Assembly: GCA_002270565.1 (NCBI GenBank)
Contig: NQMI01000043.1
Location: 2,281-19,842 of the forward strand
DNA from: Stenocarpella maydis
Lineage: Eukaryota > Ascomycota > Sordariomycetes > Diaporthales > Diaporthaceae
Direction: 5' to 3'
DNA length: 17,562 bases
Shown here in pieces: positions 1 to 9,300 of the stretch. The translations under genes and the position numbers were made by a program. A model generated the notes under the pieces. That model was not told where the DNA came from. It searched no databases and was given only the letters and a program-made list of their open reading frames with translations. Position 1 is the stretch's first letter. Each line of letters starts with the position of its first letter.

Positions 1-472
1 AATACTAACCTTATTTCCCTAAGTTCCTTAATCCTGCCTAAAAGCATTTATTAGCTTATATAAGGGACCCAAGTTTCTACCCTTCTATACTAGAGTCTTG
101 CCTTATATAGTATGGAATATGCTTGGTTAGTAATAAGCTATAGCTTGCCTAGTATTATTAGGAAATAAAGGCTAGGGATTATATAGGTAATAATATTCTT
201 ATAATAGCTTATAACTTCTAGCCTAAACTTTATGATTTCTATAGCTATAGCTTATATTATGCCTTCTATTGCCCCCTTTATCTTCCTTAGCTTTATAGGA
301 AGAGTAGGCATCCCTATCTATTGGGTGATTTCCTTATTAATTATAGTAAAGTATTTATATCTTTTATTAACTAGAGTAATATCTTAATCTACCTTATTAA
401 TAATTATATAAATATAGGTAGATTTTATTTTTATAACCTTTAGGATTAAGGATAATTAAGTAGCTTTCTAGT

Positions 473-500
473 GCTCTAGGGCCTAACTTCGCCCTAGAGC
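473..500. repeat. Perfect 10-bp inverted repeat (hairpin) inside the AT-rich region
   Basis: GCTCTAGGGC at 473-482 and GCCCTAGAGC at 491-500 are exact reverse complements around an 8-nt loop. It sits in the part of the degraded retrotransposon that lies after gag. No function can be assigned. Confidence 0.4.
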
Positions 501-1990
501 TACTCTTTTTCTAATTCTAATAGCTTAAACTCCCCAACCCATTCTTTAGATAGCTAAGGCTAGGTTACCTAGGTAATGCTAATCTTTATTTTTGAATTCC
601 CTATAGTCTAAGCTGGGTTCTAGGGTAGCATGTATAAGTATTAATATATAAAGTATTCTAATATACTATAATGCTTATTTAGCTCGTTCTGAAAATAGCT
701 CTCTCTCTCTTCTTTAGAGACCTATTTAGTATACTGCTGCTTTCCTTCCTTTATAGGGTAGTTTCTATCTCTCCTCTTTTAGGAGGCCCTCTTAAAGAAG
801 TAGTTTATATATATAATATTATTATTATTTATATCTACCGCTAGGTAACCTAACTATTCTTAATTGCTTAAGGTAGAACCCAACTAGGCTAATATAGGGG
901 CTATGCCTAATGCTATATAAGATACCTATTTATTATAATAGAGTTTCTAATATAGCGCCTTAAATTCCCTAGTCTACTTAAACCTTTAGGCAATCTATTA
1001 AATAGCTACTATATATTTCTTAAACTCTATTAATAGTATAATGGTAATTAGCTTATTCTTTAGGGCTTTAGATATACCCTAGTATAGTTATGCTACCTAA
1101 GACTTATTATCCTAAGTATACCCCCCTGCTCTTATAAGAGCACTCTTAAAGTCTATAATAAACTCCTTAAAAGGCTGGCTATCTTTTTACTTAAGCCTTA
1201 TAAGGTTATTCTGCCCCTTTTTCTTATAAATAACTAAAGAGAAGGTATAATTTATATAAGTAATTAACTTCCTAGGATTAAAATCCCTATTAATTCCTCT
1301 GTTTTCCTAAAAAATGTATATCTTAGACCTAACTTTAGTACTTAAGCACTAGTATATCCTATATCAGGCCATCTGGCTATTGCTAATGTAGCCTATAGGC
1401 CTATCTACTTATAGTTTTAAGACTAGGGAGGCTTGGAAATCGGTATATTTATTTAGCTTTCCGTTTCAGGCCGGCTAGGCTAGAGCCTTGCGCTAGGGTC
1501 CTATGGGGCCCTGGCTGAATATAATATTGGGGATAGATTGGAGCCTGCTAGGGTTATAGGGCCCGGGGCTGCCTTTTATGCAAATGGGGCTGGTCCCTAA
1601 GGTGGTAGGGGTGTTGGCTGCTAGGGTAGCATTGGGTTGAGGGTATAGCTGGTGTTGGGGCGCTGGCTGTGGCGCTAGTTGGGTGTGGGTTGGGGCACTA
1701 ACTTGCGGGTGGCGTTCTGTATCTCCTGTATGGTTTCCTGTATCATCCCTATAGCTACCTTAGTGGCGTTCTGGGCCGCTTGCCTTATGATACTCTCTAG
1801 AATGCCTTGATTTTATAGTGCTATCAAGATAGCTTGGCTAAACTCTGGGTGGTTGGTTATTGTGCGTATGAACTTGTTTTCCGTTGGGATGCGGGCGGCT
1901 CTTGAAGGCTCTATCTTGCTGCTATCTCTAGCACCTTGCTAAGGTGTGTTTCTTAATATTTTTATCTAGAGTTCTAATTTGCTAGAAAAT

Positions 1991-2169
1991 TGTAAAGGAA
2001 CTATAGGAGATTAAACCTATATTGGCTGTAGCTAAGCTAGGTTTGATAAGGAGAGAAAAAGAAGAAGGAAAGTCCTGTAAGTCCGGAATCCGCGCTCTTG
2101 TATGTGGAATCCCAAGTGGGTCCGGAGGGAGCCGGACCGCGCCAATACCTAGGGTTCCACACTGTAACA
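1991..2169 (-). repeat. Candidate long terminal repeat of the degraded retrotransposon
   Basis: On the minus strand this 179-bp segment begins TGTTACAGTGTGG and ends TTCCTTTACA, so it has the TGT...ACA ends usual for LTRs. It is more GC-rich than the DNA on its upstream side, and the gag-like frame starts about 20 nt after it. That order (LTR, then gag) fits a 5' LTR. The flanking pentamers (AAAAT and TTAGG on the plus strand) do not match as a target duplication, as expected if the partner LTR is elsewhere or the site has mutated. The partner LTR is not in the window, so the boundaries are inferred from the ends only. The 62-codon open frame inside it is not a gene. Confidence 0.4.
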
Positions 2170-2384
2170 TTAGGAATTTGTAATATTTTCATTGCATTAT
2201 AGTATACTTTTAGACTTCTTTATATTAATTTCTAAAATAATCTCTTAATAATAATAATACTTTAAATACCTCTAGGGTAAGGACTAGCTTCTGCTATATG
2301 CTAACTATAGGTATTATATATTTTAATAATTCCTTAAAATAATGCTTTTTTGCAAATAAAATGTTAATTAGGTGTACTTAAGCC

Positions 2385-3700
2385 TATATATCTAGGTTAA
2401 TATAAATAGGTCTTTGAGCTTCTTTTATTAAAATTGCCCCCTTAGCTATTAGGGTTTCTTAGACTTTAATTGTTTCTTTAGCTATTAGTTATCCTAGCTT
2501 TAGGGTATTTTTTAAAGCTTCCTATAGTAATCCCGTAAGTGCTAGGTTCCCTCTATTAGCTAACTCAGTCCTTTTTTCAATTTAAGCATCCCCTAACTAA
2601 TTTAACTTTAGCTTCCTTTTCTTTCAAAAGAAGATAATAGTTTAAATAATACTAGGTACTTCTATATTAAAAATACTTTATAAAACTCCTGTTTTTATTT
2701 AGTAGATTCTAGCCTCTTAGGGTAGTAAACTTTATTAAGTAACTTAAGTTACCTTAAAATAAGGAGTTTAAGTAAGCACCCCTTGCTATTTATCCCCCTC
2801 TTTATCCTCTTTATTAACTGCTAGCCCCTTAGCTTCCTTAGGCCCTATAATTTAAAATATTTTTAGTTTCTAATATTTATAACCTTTTATTTAGGGGTTC
2901 TAAGGTTTCCCTAGTTCTTAGCTTTATTTCCTCTTAATGCTTCCTTCTTAAGGTCTCTAACATACTAACCCAAATTACCTATGCTAGCTTTACTATATTA
3001 TCCCAGCTTTCCAGTATCTATATTATATAATAGGATTAGATTTAGTTTTATAGCTATTTTAGTAGGTAAGAGAAGAAGAAGTTAGCTTATTCTTTATTAC
3101 TTCTTAGGGCTTATTCTTATTTAAGAGTTCTTACATATTATAAAAGTCTAGGGTCTTATCTCTTATATTAATAGGCCTTATTAATAGCTATTTATATAGC
3201 CCCTATATTATTATAAGGATCTTATTTAAAACCTTCTAAAACGACCTTAAAGGCCTTTTATTTATAATAACCAAAAATAATATACCCTTCTTATAAGAGG
3301 GATTTAATACAAGTATCTTACTAGTTTTAGTATTCTTTATTTATGTAGTTTAGAGTATAAATAACTTTAGTTTAATTATTATATAGAGTTTATAGCTAGG
3401 AAATCTAGGCTGTTTTAATATTTATTAACTAGCTATTATATTATAATAAAAAGTAACCTATAGGAAGTATAGCTATATTTGTAATTTTAAGGTTCTTTAG
3501 GGTCCTGACCCCTAGAATTCTAGCTATTAAAATTATATTAAGCTATTCTCTAAGTTACTAGTTTTCTTTAGTAATTCTAGTTTTATTATCTTAAGAGATA
3601 GATTTTATCCTAGCATGCTGGCTTTATAAATTTCCTTTACTGCTATTATTACCCTAGGATATACTAGTTTATACTTTTATTACCCTTAGAGGCATCATAG
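2385..3700 (-). pseudogene. RIP-degraded coding remnant of unknown identity, probably transposon-derived
   Basis: Conceptual translation of the minus strand gives long protein-like stretches broken by frequent TAA/TAG codons. Examples are a stretch with INKAYQYKR (about 3190-3160), a charged Glu/Arg/Lys-rich stretch (about 2960-2880) and a C-terminal stretch ending near IAKGAILIKEAQRPIYINLD (about 2450-2390). The mix of charged and hydrophobic residues, and stops falling where Gln or Trp would fit, suggest a former gene mutated by RIP rather than random AT-rich DNA. I do not recognise the family: no reverse transcriptase, integrase or DDE motif was found. It lies immediately upstream, in the minus-strand sense, of the retrotransposon LTR and could be a separate element. 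Confidence 0.35.
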
Positions 3701-3930
3701 GCAGCTTGGGATAGAAGAATTAGAGTTATTATGAATGTTAGAGAGCTAAGTATAATACTCTAAGGAACTTAAGGGGAGGAAGTAGTATTGATTGAGGCTA
3801 TCAGTTTGTAGGTTGTTGGGAGATATAAGACTGATTCTTGGCCCCCTCTTGTACTCAGTTTAAGGGGGCCTCGTTGCTCCTTATATAGCCTGCCATAGCC
3901 GACCCTTGCATGCCTACTTGGGGTCATTAT
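3640..3930 (-). other. GC-richer, less mutated segment; possible leader or promoter of the degraded element
   Basis: This stretch stands out from its surroundings by higher G+C and few runs of A/T. On the minus strand it carries a TATA-like CTATATAAGG (about 3888-3879) and an 8-bp inverted repeat (GGCCCCCT at 3840-3847 and AGGGGGCC at 3863-3870). A CT-rich stretch follows, then an ATGATGCC start-like sequence near 3697 that leads into the degraded frame. That order resembles a promoter and 5' leader. It could also be a degenerate LTR or element terminus, since no second copy is in the window. Confidence 0.3.
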
Positions 3931-5985
3931 AGAGACTTAAAGAATAATTAATAAAATATATAATTTAAATTAGAAAAACTTACTTTGTATAATAATATTT
4001 CTTATATTTATAATATTATTATTAATTAGAATTATATTTATATATTCTAAAGGCTATATATATACATAATGAGTCTTATATTATATATATATATATTATT
4101 ATAACTTTAACTATCATATTATTATTTAGCTATTATATTATTATTAGGTAGTACTATCTAGTAGGAATAATTAGGTTATATAAGTTAATAACGTCTCAGG
4201 CTTATAGTAGTCTTTATAAGTAGGGGTAGCTATTAAGGCTGCTTTTATGCTATACCTAGGTAATTGAACTAGTAGTATAAGGTAAATATAATAAACTATC
4301 CTTATTTTGGATTCTTCTTTATACTATACCCATTATACTCCTATACGTTTAAAATATCTAACTCTTATAGTAAGTTAAACTATATAATAGTACCTATATT
4401 ACTAATATTAAGCTTAATATGAATTAATATAATTAATAATATAATATAGTATTTAGAATCTAGCCTTTTATACTCCTTAAAGATCTAATTTTAATCTAGC
4501 TTTTAAATATCTAGATTATATTACGCTATAAAGTTTATAGCCTATTTATTCTTAAAGCTATATTTAACCTAAAGGTACTTAATAAGAAGATCTTAAGCTT
4601 AAAGAAGCCAGTTCGTATTATTAATATAAATAAAAGCCTTTACTATAACTATGGGATTAATAAGAGTTTTATTATTAAGTAAGAGATAGAAATATTTATA
4701 AAAAAGATTATATAATAATTAATAGCTTAAATTAGTTAACTAAGATATAAATCATCTCTAGATTATTAATATCTAGCCCTATATATTTAAATATATAGCT
4801 TGAGTTAATCTAATTAAGTATAGTTATATAGGTAAATAGAGGTATAGATTATAATATTAATAGTCTAATTTAATAGTTAAGTAAAAATAAAAGCTGTAAT
4901 TCCTTTCCCTATATAGCTATTATATATGCTTTATTAATAATAATAATATTAATTATACTATTAACTAATACGTTATAATAAAGCTTTTAAAAATAAAAAT
5001 TTATTATCTATTTAGTACTTATTATAATATAATTATATACTCTATAAGTAATTTTCTTTTATATTATTAAATCTTATTCTCATATAAGTAATAAAGTAAA
5101 TAATAAATTTCTTATTAAAATAGGGTAGAGAGTTTATAAAATAAAATATCAAGTATATATACTTTAAAATAAAAGTTTATATTAACTTAAATAAAACAAG
5201 AACTAGCTACATTAAATGTAATATCCTAAAATTACTCTTTCCTAAGCTTAATTAGAGATATAAAATAAATAGTTATTTTATTTTATAGCTTAATAAATAC
5301 ATATTAGGGTGCATTTTTACTATACCTAATAATAATAACTAATATTATATCTTAATCTTTTACTAATATAATTGAAGCTTTTATCTACCTATTATAGGCT
5401 AGATAATAACTAATTATATTCTTAATTACATTTATAGCTTTATTAAATATAACCTAAGTAAGATATCCCTTAAAATATAAAAATTAAGCACCTTATTATA
5501 TATTTATATTAATCTATATAGAGAAGCTATACTTAAATTTTAATTAGCCTCTAAATCTCTCCTTTTATTTATATATCTTATATTAAATGTTTCAACTTAT
5601 TAGGCTTATATTATAGTATTTAGATACAAGTAGTTAATAATACTAATATAATTCTTTTCCTTTATTTCTTAAATAAGTATACTTAATTCTACTAATAGGC
5701 TTATAAATAACTTAAAGAAAAAAACAAAATTAATCTCTATTTAAAATTATAACCTAAATAACTAATTATATATACTTAAACCGAATATTTATAATATTAT
5801 TAGTAAGTAATACTTAGGTATTAATTTATTTCTTATATATACTAATCCCTTTACTCTAGATTTTTCATATTTTAGTTTTAAATATTCTTTATATACATTT
5901 AAATATATATTAATAAGCAACCTAGCTAAAAATTTCCATAATGTATAGCCTCCTCACTTAAAATAGGTAGGAAGTCTTTACAAAA
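3931..5985. other. Very AT-rich DNA with no supportable gene
   Basis: About 2 kb consist almost entirely of A/T with frequent TA dinucleotides and stops in all frames. Short protein-like fragments appear on both strands (for example around 4600-4680, plus strand), but none carries a motif I can name. The composition fits RIP-mutated repeats. I see no tRNA, rRNA or intact coding sequence here. Confidence 0.6.
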
Positions 5986-6016
5986 TTGCGTACATCCTCG
6001 CCTTAGCATTGAGTGC

Positions 6017-6026
6017 TATATAAATA
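6017..6026 (+). promoter_or_regulatory. TATA-like element upstream of the RTP1-type gene
   Basis: TATATAAATA lies just inside the GC-rich island, about 330 bp upstream of the chosen ATG at 6350. It could be the core promoter of the downstream gene or part of a repeat at the compositional boundary. Only the consensus match supports it. Confidence 0.3.
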
Positions 6027-6038
6027 ACATTCTGCATA

Positions 6039-6071
6039 CAGACTCCCTACCCAGAATGGGTGGGGAGTCTG
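6039..6071. repeat. Inverted repeat, 15-bp arms, 3-nt loop
   Basis: CAGACTCCCTACCCA (6039-6053) and TGGGTGGGGAGTCTG (6057-6071) are reverse complements with one mismatch, which would be a G-U pair in RNA, around the loop GAA. It lies 13 nt after the TATA-like element and so could form a strong hairpin in the 5' leader of the RTP1-type transcript. Confidence 0.6.
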
Positions 6072-6085
6072 CCACATGTGTGACG

Positions 6086-6104
6086 GCTAGGCCGCAGGCC
6101 TAGC
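6086..6104. repeat. Perfect 8-bp inverted repeat, 3-nt loop
   Basis: GCTAGGCC (6086-6093) and GGCCTAGC (6097-6104) are exact reverse complements around GCA. It follows the larger inverted repeat by 14 nt, and the 8-bp palindrome CACATGTG lies between them. The three dyads together mark the edge between AT-rich and GC-rich DNA. Confidence 0.6.
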
Positions 6105-6349
6105 TCAGGACATCTGAACTTTTGAGATAAAGGTAGACCTAGAATGATCTCTACGAACAAACCACACTGGAATGACGGAGCGACCAGGTCTTGGCCAGCA
6201 ATTTGGCACCGGCTCAGCAATGTCTTTCTGCATTGCCACCAGCGCTTCCACCACCTGAGTGGGATGTTGCCCTACCTACACCACCTCGAGAGCCATCACC
6301 GTCACCTCAAGCGAGTGAGCCTGGCGGCTGTGCACCGCGACCACACCCC

Positions 6350-9040
6350 ATGGATCAGGGCGGGAAGGCCAGCCAAGGCCGTCAGGCCCTGGTTCAGAAG
6401 CTCGTCGAGCTGGGCATGAGCGCATCGAGACCAGACGCGGACGAGACCACTCGCAGGCGTGCCGATCTAGAGTTGCGTGACTTGGTCCAGAAGGCAGGGA
6501 CCTTCTCCCTGATCCCGGCACTCAACTTCCTCATCCAGCCCGGACGTGTGCCACCCGAGCTGCGCACCAAGCTCATGGACGTCCTCACCCAGGTCCCCCT
6601 GAGGCCCGATGGCGTGCGCGCCACCGTCGAGTTTGTCTTCTCCGTACACCCTTCGAGCACCGTCACCTCCTCGGAGGCCAAGCCGCAGAAGGAAGGGGCC
6701 AACATCACTCACGAGGCCTTGAGCATGGCTGCCAAGCTCATCGCGTACCCTCCAAAGGCCGTCTCTCCCGACGCCTGGTATCAAAAGATAGCCCCGCAGC
6801 TTCTCTCGTTGCTGGACGGACAGGACGGCCCGGAGCTCATGAAGGTGGCTGCTTTTGTCCTCGGCTTCGGCATTCTGGGTCGCAAACAGTCTGGTGCACC
6901 GGGCACCGCCGGCTGGAGAGCTGTCGCGGAGCCCATAATTGCTCCCATCAATCCTCCGTCCGCGGCGGCATCCGCCTGGGAGATGCGCCCCGGCGACATC
7001 ATAGACCTCAGCAAAGATAGGGTGCTTGTCTCGGCCGAGCAACTTGCCCAGGCCCTGTTCCGTCTGCAGGCTCTGCTGATCTCCCATCCGAACCCTAGCT
7101 TGTCCAAGAGGCTCCTGCATCCTATCATCCTTCCCCTCTGGTCCCTCGCTAGCCCGGTCCGTCCTCAAGCGCACTGTGAAGAACGTTACTGCCAGCCTGC
7201 GCAGAACTTGCTCCGCATTTACTTAAAGCTCGCTGCTGAACCGCAGATGATAGATAACGTGATCCGGAATATCCTCTTTAGGGGCGGCGTCGAAGGCGAT
7301 CTTCGATGGAGGTTCAGAGAGACAGACAGCGGGGATATCGAGGTTATCAGATCCCGAGATGATGGCGACGGTGATAACACGCACTACAAGTGGGCAGATA
7401 TTGAGCCCAAAGTCGAGTCCCTGGTCGAGTTGATCAAATCTGTCTGCTCGGCAGAAGATGTGTCTTCCATCTTCACGGAGCTCTTTGGGCGGTGGTACTC
7501 GACAAACACGAAGAAAACCAAGGCCGTACTCCTGACCAAGGTCGACGAGCCAGGCCAGGATCCCGTCGACCAGTTGGTCCAGGTCAAGATGCTTCAAAAG
7601 ATGATGGACACCTTCCCTTCACAACTGGCAACGGGATCTGACTCGATCTTAAGAATGGTGGGGCCCATCCTGAGACAAGGCGCTGATGAAGGGGACGAAG
7701 AGACGGTGCCAGTAGCGCTCAGTCTCCTCAATATCGTCGTCACAGCGCCAAACTTTCTTAAAGCCAGGACAGACAAGGACCTCATCCGGTCCATAGAGTC
7801 ATCCCTGGAGCGATTGGGCAGGGCAGGTCTGGGAACCGCATCAGCAACAGCCACGAACCTTGCCCTACTGCTTCAATACCGTGACGAGCTGGATGACCCC
7901 TCGGAAAGACCGTCTGCCCCAACATCACGCCAAGTTGAAGACCGCAGAATCTATGACCTAGCCCTTTCCTACATTACCCAAGCAGACTCGCCTCCGCCTG
8001 TGCGCGCCGAGGGCTTGAACCTCCTCCAATCACTCATTGTCGAAAACAGCACCGTCTTGGACATCCCCGCGACCCTGGTCCTGATGTCTTCGTTATTACA
8101 GGATGATGACGACTATATCAACCTGCGCCTGATCAAGATGTACACCCAGCTCGCAAATAAGCACCCCAAAACAGTCACCAAGGACCTCGTGGAGCACTAT
8201 GTGGACGCGGACGAGAAGGCGAGCGTGGACGTGCGCTTACGGTTTGGCGAGGCGTTGCTGCAGGTGGTTGAGCGGCTGGGGGAGATGTTCACGGGCGACA
8301 CGGCGCGACAGGTCGCCGAGGCACTGCTTGCCACCGCGGGGCGGCGAGGATACCGCCTCAAGACGGAACAGAAGCAGCAGCGTGAGGAGAAGCTGAGGCT
8401 GATGAAGCAGAAGCGCGCCGAGAAGGAGTGGGGAGGCGAGGTGCCCGACCTCGGCGAGGATGAGGATGAGACTGAGCAAGACAGGGCAAAAAGGGAGATA
8501 CTGACGCAGATCATTAGTGGGTGGGACAGCAAGAAAGGGAGCGAAGACATCCGCATCCGCGGGTCCGCACTGTCCATCCTCGCCGTCGGCATCGAGACCA
8601 ACCTCGCCGGTGTGGGGCCGACCCTCATCACCGCCGGTGTCGACCTCTCCGTCAACGTCCTCACGGTTGAGCTGGGGATGGAGGCCGGTATTCTGCGGCG
8701 AGCAGCCGTGTTGGTCATCTTGGCCTTTGTCAGAGCACTGGACAAGGCCAAGGAGGAGGGAAGGCGCCTGGGCTTTGGGCTGACGGAGGAGAGTCAGGCG
8801 GATATCAAGAGGGTGCTGAGCTACGTTGCAGAGACTGATAATGACGGTCTGGTTAAGCAACATGCGAGTGATGTGGTCGAGAGTCTGCACAACTGGAGGC
8901 TTGGGTCTCTTGTTTGTCAGGCGCAAGAACAGGCTCCAGGGACGACCCTGACCCGGCTGGCGGGATTGAGTGTTGATCCCGATGGGGGGGCTTTCTCAGT
9001 TCCAAGATCCTCACGGCCCAAGATTGAAGAGGTCGGCTGA
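6350..9040 (+). CDS. rtp1: RTP1/TANGO6-family RNA polymerase II assembly and nuclear import factor
   Basis: Single-exon ORF of 896 residues from the ATG at 6350 (yeast Rtp1 is about 980). Family knowledge: Rtp1 is a HEAT-repeat-like protein that helps assemble RNA polymerase II subunits and deliver them to the nucleus. The C-terminal half shows the two conserved family blocks. Block C1 (about residues 533-667) contains DDDDYINLRLIKMYTQLANK and then VDVRLRFGEALLQVVERLGE. Block C2 (about 734-850) contains IRGSALSILAVGIETNLAG, RRAAVLVILAFVRALDKA and a tail with SYVAETDNDGLVKQHASDVV. A charged, probably coiled linker (about 675-720) separates them. The N-terminal part (FLIQPGRVPPELR, RPDGVRATVEFVFSVHPSS) also has the look of fungal family members. 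The open frame extends upstream to 6176 without an ATG, so a missed 5' exon is possible. A different-frame ATG at 6144 opens a 91-codon ORF that overlaps the start. No frameshift is seen. The gene converges on the pectate lyase pseudogene. Confidence 0.82.
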   Translation: MDQGGKASQGRQALVQKLVELGMSASRPDADETTRRRADLELRDLVQKAGTFSLIPALNFLIQPGRVPPELRTKLMDVLTQVPLRPDGVRATVEFVFSVHPSSTVTSSEAKPQKEGANITHEALSMAAKLIAYPPKAVSPDAWYQKIAPQLLSLLDGQDGPELMKVAAFVLGFGILGRKQSGAPGTAGWRAVAEPIIAPINPPSAAASAWEMRPGDIIDLSKDRVLVSAEQLAQALFRLQALLISHPNPSLSKRLLHPIILPLWSLASPVRPQAHCEERYCQPAQNLLRIYLKLAAEPQMIDNVIRNILFRGGVEGDLRWRFRETDSGDIEVIRSRDDGDGDNTHYKWADIEPKVESLVELIKSVCSAEDVSSIFTELFGRWYSTNTKKTKAVLLTKVDEPGQDPVDQLVQVKMLQKMMDTFPSQLATGSDSILRMVGPILRQGADEGDEETVPVALSLLNIVVTAPNFLKARTDKDLIRSIESSLERLGRAGLGTASATATNLALLLQYRDELDDPSERPSAPTSRQVEDRRIYDLALSYITQADSPPPVRAEGLNLLQSLIVENSTVLDIPATLVLMSSLLQDDDDYINLRLIKMYTQLANKHPKTVTKDLVEHYVDADEKASVDVRLRFGEALLQVVERLGEMFTGDTARQVAEALLATAGRRGYRLKTEQKQQREEKLRLMKQKRAEKEWGGEVPDLGEDEDETEQDRAKREILTQIISGWDSKKGSEDIRIRGSALSILAVGIETNLAGVGPTLITAGVDLSVNVLTVELGMEAGILRRAAVLVILAFVRALDKAKEEGRRLGFGLTEESQADIKRVLSYVAETDNDGLVKQHASDVVESLHNWRLGSLVCQAQEQAPGTTLTRLAGLSVDPDGGAFSVPRSSRPKIEEVG

Positions 9041-9300
9041 AATAAGGTAGCCTGGGACGGTTCAATGTCCCATTTAGTATCTTGGTCTTCATGAAGCCAA
9101 CATCATCATCTTCTTTACACCACATGGAAAGCTGTGCCCTAGAGGATATTTTTTTTTTTTACGCATTGGGGGACACTCTAGGTCTCCATGTTTGTGCGCG
9201 CCTTGAATAGCACCATCTTCCTCCCAAAGACTCAGATGCCAGTATGTTCACACTTCAGAGTAGCAAAACAATAATCGCCAGAGTGTTCTCCTGTTCCGTC
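9041..9300. other. Convergent 3' intergenic spacer
   Basis: 260 bp between the stop of the RTP1-type gene and the ancestral stop of the minus-strand pectate lyase pseudogene. It contains an uninterrupted T tract (about 9150-9160) and no coding potential. It should hold the 3' UTR and polyadenylation signals of the upstream gene, but no specific signal is clear. Confidence 0.5.

Larger units (their letters stand above)
1..2169 (-). mobile_element. RIP-degraded Ty3/gypsy LTR retrotransposon, LTR plus gag, cut by the window edge
   Basis: Read on the minus strand, the DNA after the candidate LTR (1991-2169) carries a gag-like reading frame from about 1966 down to about 650. It is interrupted by many TAA and TAG codons where Gln or Trp would be expected. 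One surviving segment (about 1870-1690) reads as a helical, Gln/Ile/Ala-rich gag N-terminus (for example AAQNATKVAIGMIQETIQEI). Another (about 1210-950) reads as a retrotransposon gag core, with QPFKEFIIDFKSALIRAGGY as its clearest stretch, followed by a Leu/Lys-rich part. A Pro-rich linker (about 1690-1500) lies between them. The pol part would lie toward and beyond base 1 and I could not identify it. CAA/CAG to TAA/TAG changes are what RIP produces (established for filamentous ascomycetes). Assignment to Ty3/gypsy rests on the gag style and position after an LTR, not on reverse transcriptase motifs. Confidence 0.6.

Noticed and set aside
1982..2170. Minus-strand 62-codon open frame
   Set aside because: It coincides with the candidate LTR and has no protein-like features; better explained as repeat DNA.
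2733..2755. Palindrome GTAACTTAAGTTAC as a protein-binding site
   Set aside because: Short dyads are frequent by chance in DNA this AT-rich, and nothing around it supports a role.
4600..4720. Possible transposase fragment on the plus strand in the AT-rich block
   Set aside because: A short protein-like stretch exists, but no catalytic or family motif could be identified.
6191..6349. Upstream extension of the RTP1-type protein from base 6191
   Set aside because: 6191 is TTG, not ATG, and the Pro/Ser-rich extension has no family match; kept only as possible 5' exon sequence.
6467..7174. Minus-strand 235-codon open frame inside the RTP1-type gene
   Set aside because: Antisense shadow of a GC-rich coding region; no recognisable motif, while the plus frame is clearly the conserved protein.
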